A stretch of DNA of 64,000 nt from Bacteroides intestinalis (GTDB lineage Bacteria > Bacteroidota > Bacteroidia > Bacteroidales > Bacteroidaceae): assembly GCF_003464595.1 (NCBI RefSeq), contig NZ_QRZF01000002.1:62001-126000 (forward strand). Direction: 5' to 3'. The position numbers were made by a program, and so were the translations under genes. Positions 61,815 through 64,000 of this stretch are shown here, in pieces (the first letter of the stretch is position 1; every line of letters starts with the position of its first letter). The notes below the pieces were generated by a model, which did no database searches, was not told the DNA's origin, and worked only from the letters and a program-made list of their open reading frames with translations.

Positions 61815-63365
61815 ATGAAAAGATATAAATATATAGTAGCAAGTTTGATAGCGTCCGCTTTCTTGGCTACAGGATGTTCAGAATCCTTTTTGGAGGTTTC
61901 TTCTCCAACAGATGAAACAATTAATTCTTATTTTACTACCGATGCGCATATTCAGGAAGCGGTAGTAGCAGCTTATGACCCTCTGCATTGGTCCGATTGG
62001 GCAATGGGTGAATATAATCCTGTAACTCTTATGAGTGATATCATGGCTGATGATCTTTGGATTGGTGGTCAGGACAGAACGGATAATCAGGCATGGCATT
62101 TGATGATGAATTTTGAAGCAATTCCTACAAATGTCATTAAAGGGCTGTGGACTGTTTCTTATAGTGGTGTGAAGCGTTGTAATGATGTCATTACTTACTT
62201 AGGTTGGGCAGGAGATAATGTAACTGAGGAGAATCGGAAATATTACGAGGCTCAAGTTATCACTCTCCGTGTACTCTACTACAATTGGCTGTGGAAGTTC
62301 TGGGGTAATATACCATATTATAATACAAACCTGACATCCCCCTATCTTGCGGAACAATTATCTGCAGATCAGGTGTATGAAAATATCATTACTGATCTTG
62401 AAGATGTGATTGCAAGTAATGCTCTTCCGATGAAAGAAAAAGCAGATAATTATGGCCGTGTGACCAAGGCTATGACATATATGCTTTATGCTGAAATTGT
62501 AATGTATCAGAATGATGAATCCCGTTATGGTAAAGCTTTACAATATATGCAGGAGATTATCGGTAGCACTCAGTATGATTTGCTTGAAAATTATGCTGAT
62601 GTATTCAAGGAAGCAAATGAATGGGGTAAGGAATCCATATTTGAAGTGAACTATAAAGATGATGATGCTATTCGTTCATGGGATGGTCCATTGAATGCAG
62701 GCGGTACTGTACTACCTACACTGGTTAGCCCGCATACCTGGCCTAACGGGACAGATGGACATGATGAAGGCTGGGGATTCTGTCCGGTTCGTTTGGAGAC
62801 ATATGAACGTTATGCCAATAATGATACCCGCCGTGATGCCACTTGCTGGAATGCACAGGCTGCAATCAATGCTCATAATGCTGCAAATCCTACGAACCAG
62901 CTCACTTATAATCATCGCTATCAGGATACAGGTTTCTTCCTCGAAAAGTATGCCGCGCATACAGGTGATAATGCCGGACAGAAGGCAGATGCACAGTTGA
63001 ACTGGAATAACAACCTTCGTATCTATCGTTTCTCTGAAACTCTGCTGAATGCGGCTGAATTGATTACTCGCGGTGCTGGTTCGGGTGATGCAAGAGAATA
63101 TTTGAATCGCGTACGTAAACGTGCCGGATTGACTACAGAAAAAGAAGCAACAATTGATAATATCATTGACGAACGTCATCTTGAGTTTGTGGGTGAAGGT
63201 AAGCGCTATTGGGATTTGATACGTACAGGTAAAGCTACCAGTGTGTTGGTGCCCGATGGATATGGTTACCGTACAAATACCTGGTCAGTAAATAAGAAGC
63301 ATCTGCCTATTCCGCAGAGCGAAATTGATGCTGCACAAGGCACTTTAACTCAAAACAATTATTAA
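61815..63365 (+). CDS. SusD/RagB family lipoprotein (second PUL)
   Basis: 516 residues. Lipobox with ATGC (Cys21) followed by SESFLEV. SusD features include the early helices with WSDWAMGEYNPVTLMSDIM, the TPR-like YYEAQVITLRVLYYNWLWKF and the C-terminal DERHLEFVGEGKRYWDLIRTG. It caps the SusC channel on the cell surface. It lies between susC (27-bp gap) and the lipoprotein gene at 63386 (20-bp gap), in one operon. Confidence 0.95.
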   Translation: MKRYKYIVASLIASAFLATGCSESFLEVSSPTDETINSYFTTDAHIQEAVVAAYDPLHWSDWAMGEYNPVTLMSDIMADDLWIGGQDRTDNQAWHLMMNFEAIPTNVIKGLWTVSYSGVKRCNDVITYLGWAGDNVTEENRKYYEAQVITLRVLYYNWLWKFWGNIPYYNTNLTSPYLAEQLSADQVYENIITDLEDVIASNALPMKEKADNYGRVTKAMTYMLYAEIVMYQNDESRYGKALQYMQEIIGSTQYDLLENYADVFKEANEWGKESIFEVNYKDDDAIRSWDGPLNAGGTVLPTLVSPHTWPNGTDGHDEGWGFCPVRLETYERYANNDTRRDATCWNAQAAINAHNAANPTNQLTYNHRYQDTGFFLEKYAAHTGDNAGQKADAQLNWNNNLRIYRFSETLLNAAELITRGAGSGDAREYLNRVRKRAGLTTEKEATIDNIIDERHLEFVGEGKRYWDLIRTGKATSVLVPDGYGYRTNTWSVNKKHLPIPQSEIDAAQGTLTQNNY

Positions 63366-63385
63366 TTCATTAAAAAAGAAGGATT

Positions 63386-64000
63386 ATGAAAAAAATATAT
63401 AGCTATATCGGAGGAATGTTGCTGACGACGGCTATGGCTTTTAGCATCACAGCCTGCTCACCCGATGATTTTACATCACCTAATGAAGCCGGCATTCCGG
63501 TTGCATCAACTTATGAAAATACGATTCAAATAGATGTGGATCAGGAAACCAATTGGGTAACTTTTATTTTTAACGCTCAACCGGGCATTACTCCTGTCTG
63601 GATATTTGACGGTAAGACCTATTCATCTTCATTCTCAATGAAGAAATATTATAGAAAAGCCGGAGATTATAGTGTAGATGTAAAAATTGCTAATGCCAAT
63701 GGTGTAAGTGATGGTAGTATTTCCAAAACTTTCCGCATCAATAAGACGATAATGAATGGTTTCGGTGGATTTGTGTATGAAAGTGATTTTAATATGTGGA
63801 CGAAGGCTACGATAGCGGCTCCCACTTTTTATTATGCTCCGGGATGGTCGGCTATTGCAGATCCTGCATATACATTGGAAAATGGTACTTATACTGTAAA
63901 ATTATCGGAGGCTACTGATGATACTTGGCAAGCGCAAATGGCAATGGCAACCAATATTTCAACAGAGGCTGCTAAGAATTATGACTTCTCAGTAATTCTT
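63386..64000 (+). CDS. Surface lipoprotein, PKD-like, probable glycan-binding protein (partial)
   Basis: 205 codons to the window edge; the C-terminus is missing. The start ATG at 63386 has AAGAAGGA before it. The signal ends in a lipobox ITAC (Cys24) with CSPDDF following, as in surface lipoproteins. A PKD-like beta domain covers about 38-120 (with [23 protein letters not shown] and SGDYSV-like strands). A second domain begins near 130 ([18 protein letters not shown]), resembling carbohydrate-binding regions of SGBPs. It occupies the SusE/F position and should bind the glycan taken up by this PUL. Confidence 0.75.
   Translation, partial: MKKIYSYIGGMLLTTAMAFSITACSPDDFTSPNEAGIPVASTYENTIQIDVDQETNWVTFIFNAQPGITPVWIFDGKTYSSSFSMKKYYRKAGDYSVDVKIANANGVSDGSISKTFRINKTIMNGFGGFVYESDFNMWTKATIAAPTFYYAPGWSAIADPAYTLENGTYTVKLSEATDDTWQAQMAMATNISTEAAKNYDFSVIL

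Overview
The window looks like a chromosome segment of a gut Bacteroides. It has SusC/SusD polysaccharide utilization loci (PULs), a one-protein hybrid two-component regulator, many promoters of the Bacteroides -7 type (TAnnTTTG), type III glutamine synthetase, HU-HIG and VirE/BT4734-like proteins, and lipoproteins with acidic residues after the lipobox cysteine. The xylanase architecture (GH10 split by two CBMs) suits a xylan user of the intestinalis/cellulosilyticus/ovatus kind, but the species cannot be fixed from this sequence. No rRNA, tRNA, CRISPR array, transposase or integrase was seen.

Region 1 (1-14.9 kb) is a xylan-type PUL. A minus-strand operon runs SusC, SusD, surface glycan-binding protein, GH10 endo-xylanase. 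A GH35-like enzyme follows under its own promoter, and the regulator is divergent on the plus strand. A two-half motif with 21-bp spacing occurs upstream of both the SusC operon and the GH35 gene, so both are probably controlled by the adjacent regulator.

Region 2 (15-26 kb) is mostly housekeeping on the minus strand: an AsmA-like/GT51 glycosyltransferase, an ABC-type permease and ATPase pair, a DUF4836 lipoprotein, RsmE, a bifunctional-nuclease-family protein, a nucleoside permease, an RlmI-like methyltransferase, an RNase D-like exonuclease and a DUF5063 protein. A small-RNA-like unit (promoter box plus terminator) lies at 23.17-23.25 kb.

Region 3 (26-35.8 kb) is accessory in character: a VirE/BT4734-like ATPase, a 1348-residue protein with an AlbA_2 (Schlafen-type) domain, two tiny ORFs with their own promoter, an HU-HIG protein, and a frameshifted GH123-like gene.

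Region 4 (35.9-48.5 kb) carries FtsK, a LolA-like carrier, thioredoxin reductase, a GH20 hexosaminidase, a Crp/Fnr regulator, type III glutamine synthetase and a DUF5686-like outer-membrane protein. Repeat-rich gaps flank glnN.

Region 5 (48.6-58.3 kb) is the most unusual part. It is a compact plus-strand operon of eight genes: a small membrane protein, a 1027-residue tubulin/FtsZ-like GTPase, a zinc-ribbon membrane protein with a MORN-like tail, three exported proteins of unknown function, an exported SUMF1-fold protein and an exported metallophosphoesterase. It starts at one promoter and ends at one terminator. I infer an uncharacterised envelope system that links a cytoskeletal GTPase on the inner membrane to periplasmic or surface proteins.

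Region 6 (58.3-64 kb) starts a second PUL: SusC, SusD and a truncated surface lipoprotein. Three phased direct repeats lie upstream, and no regulator gene is in view.
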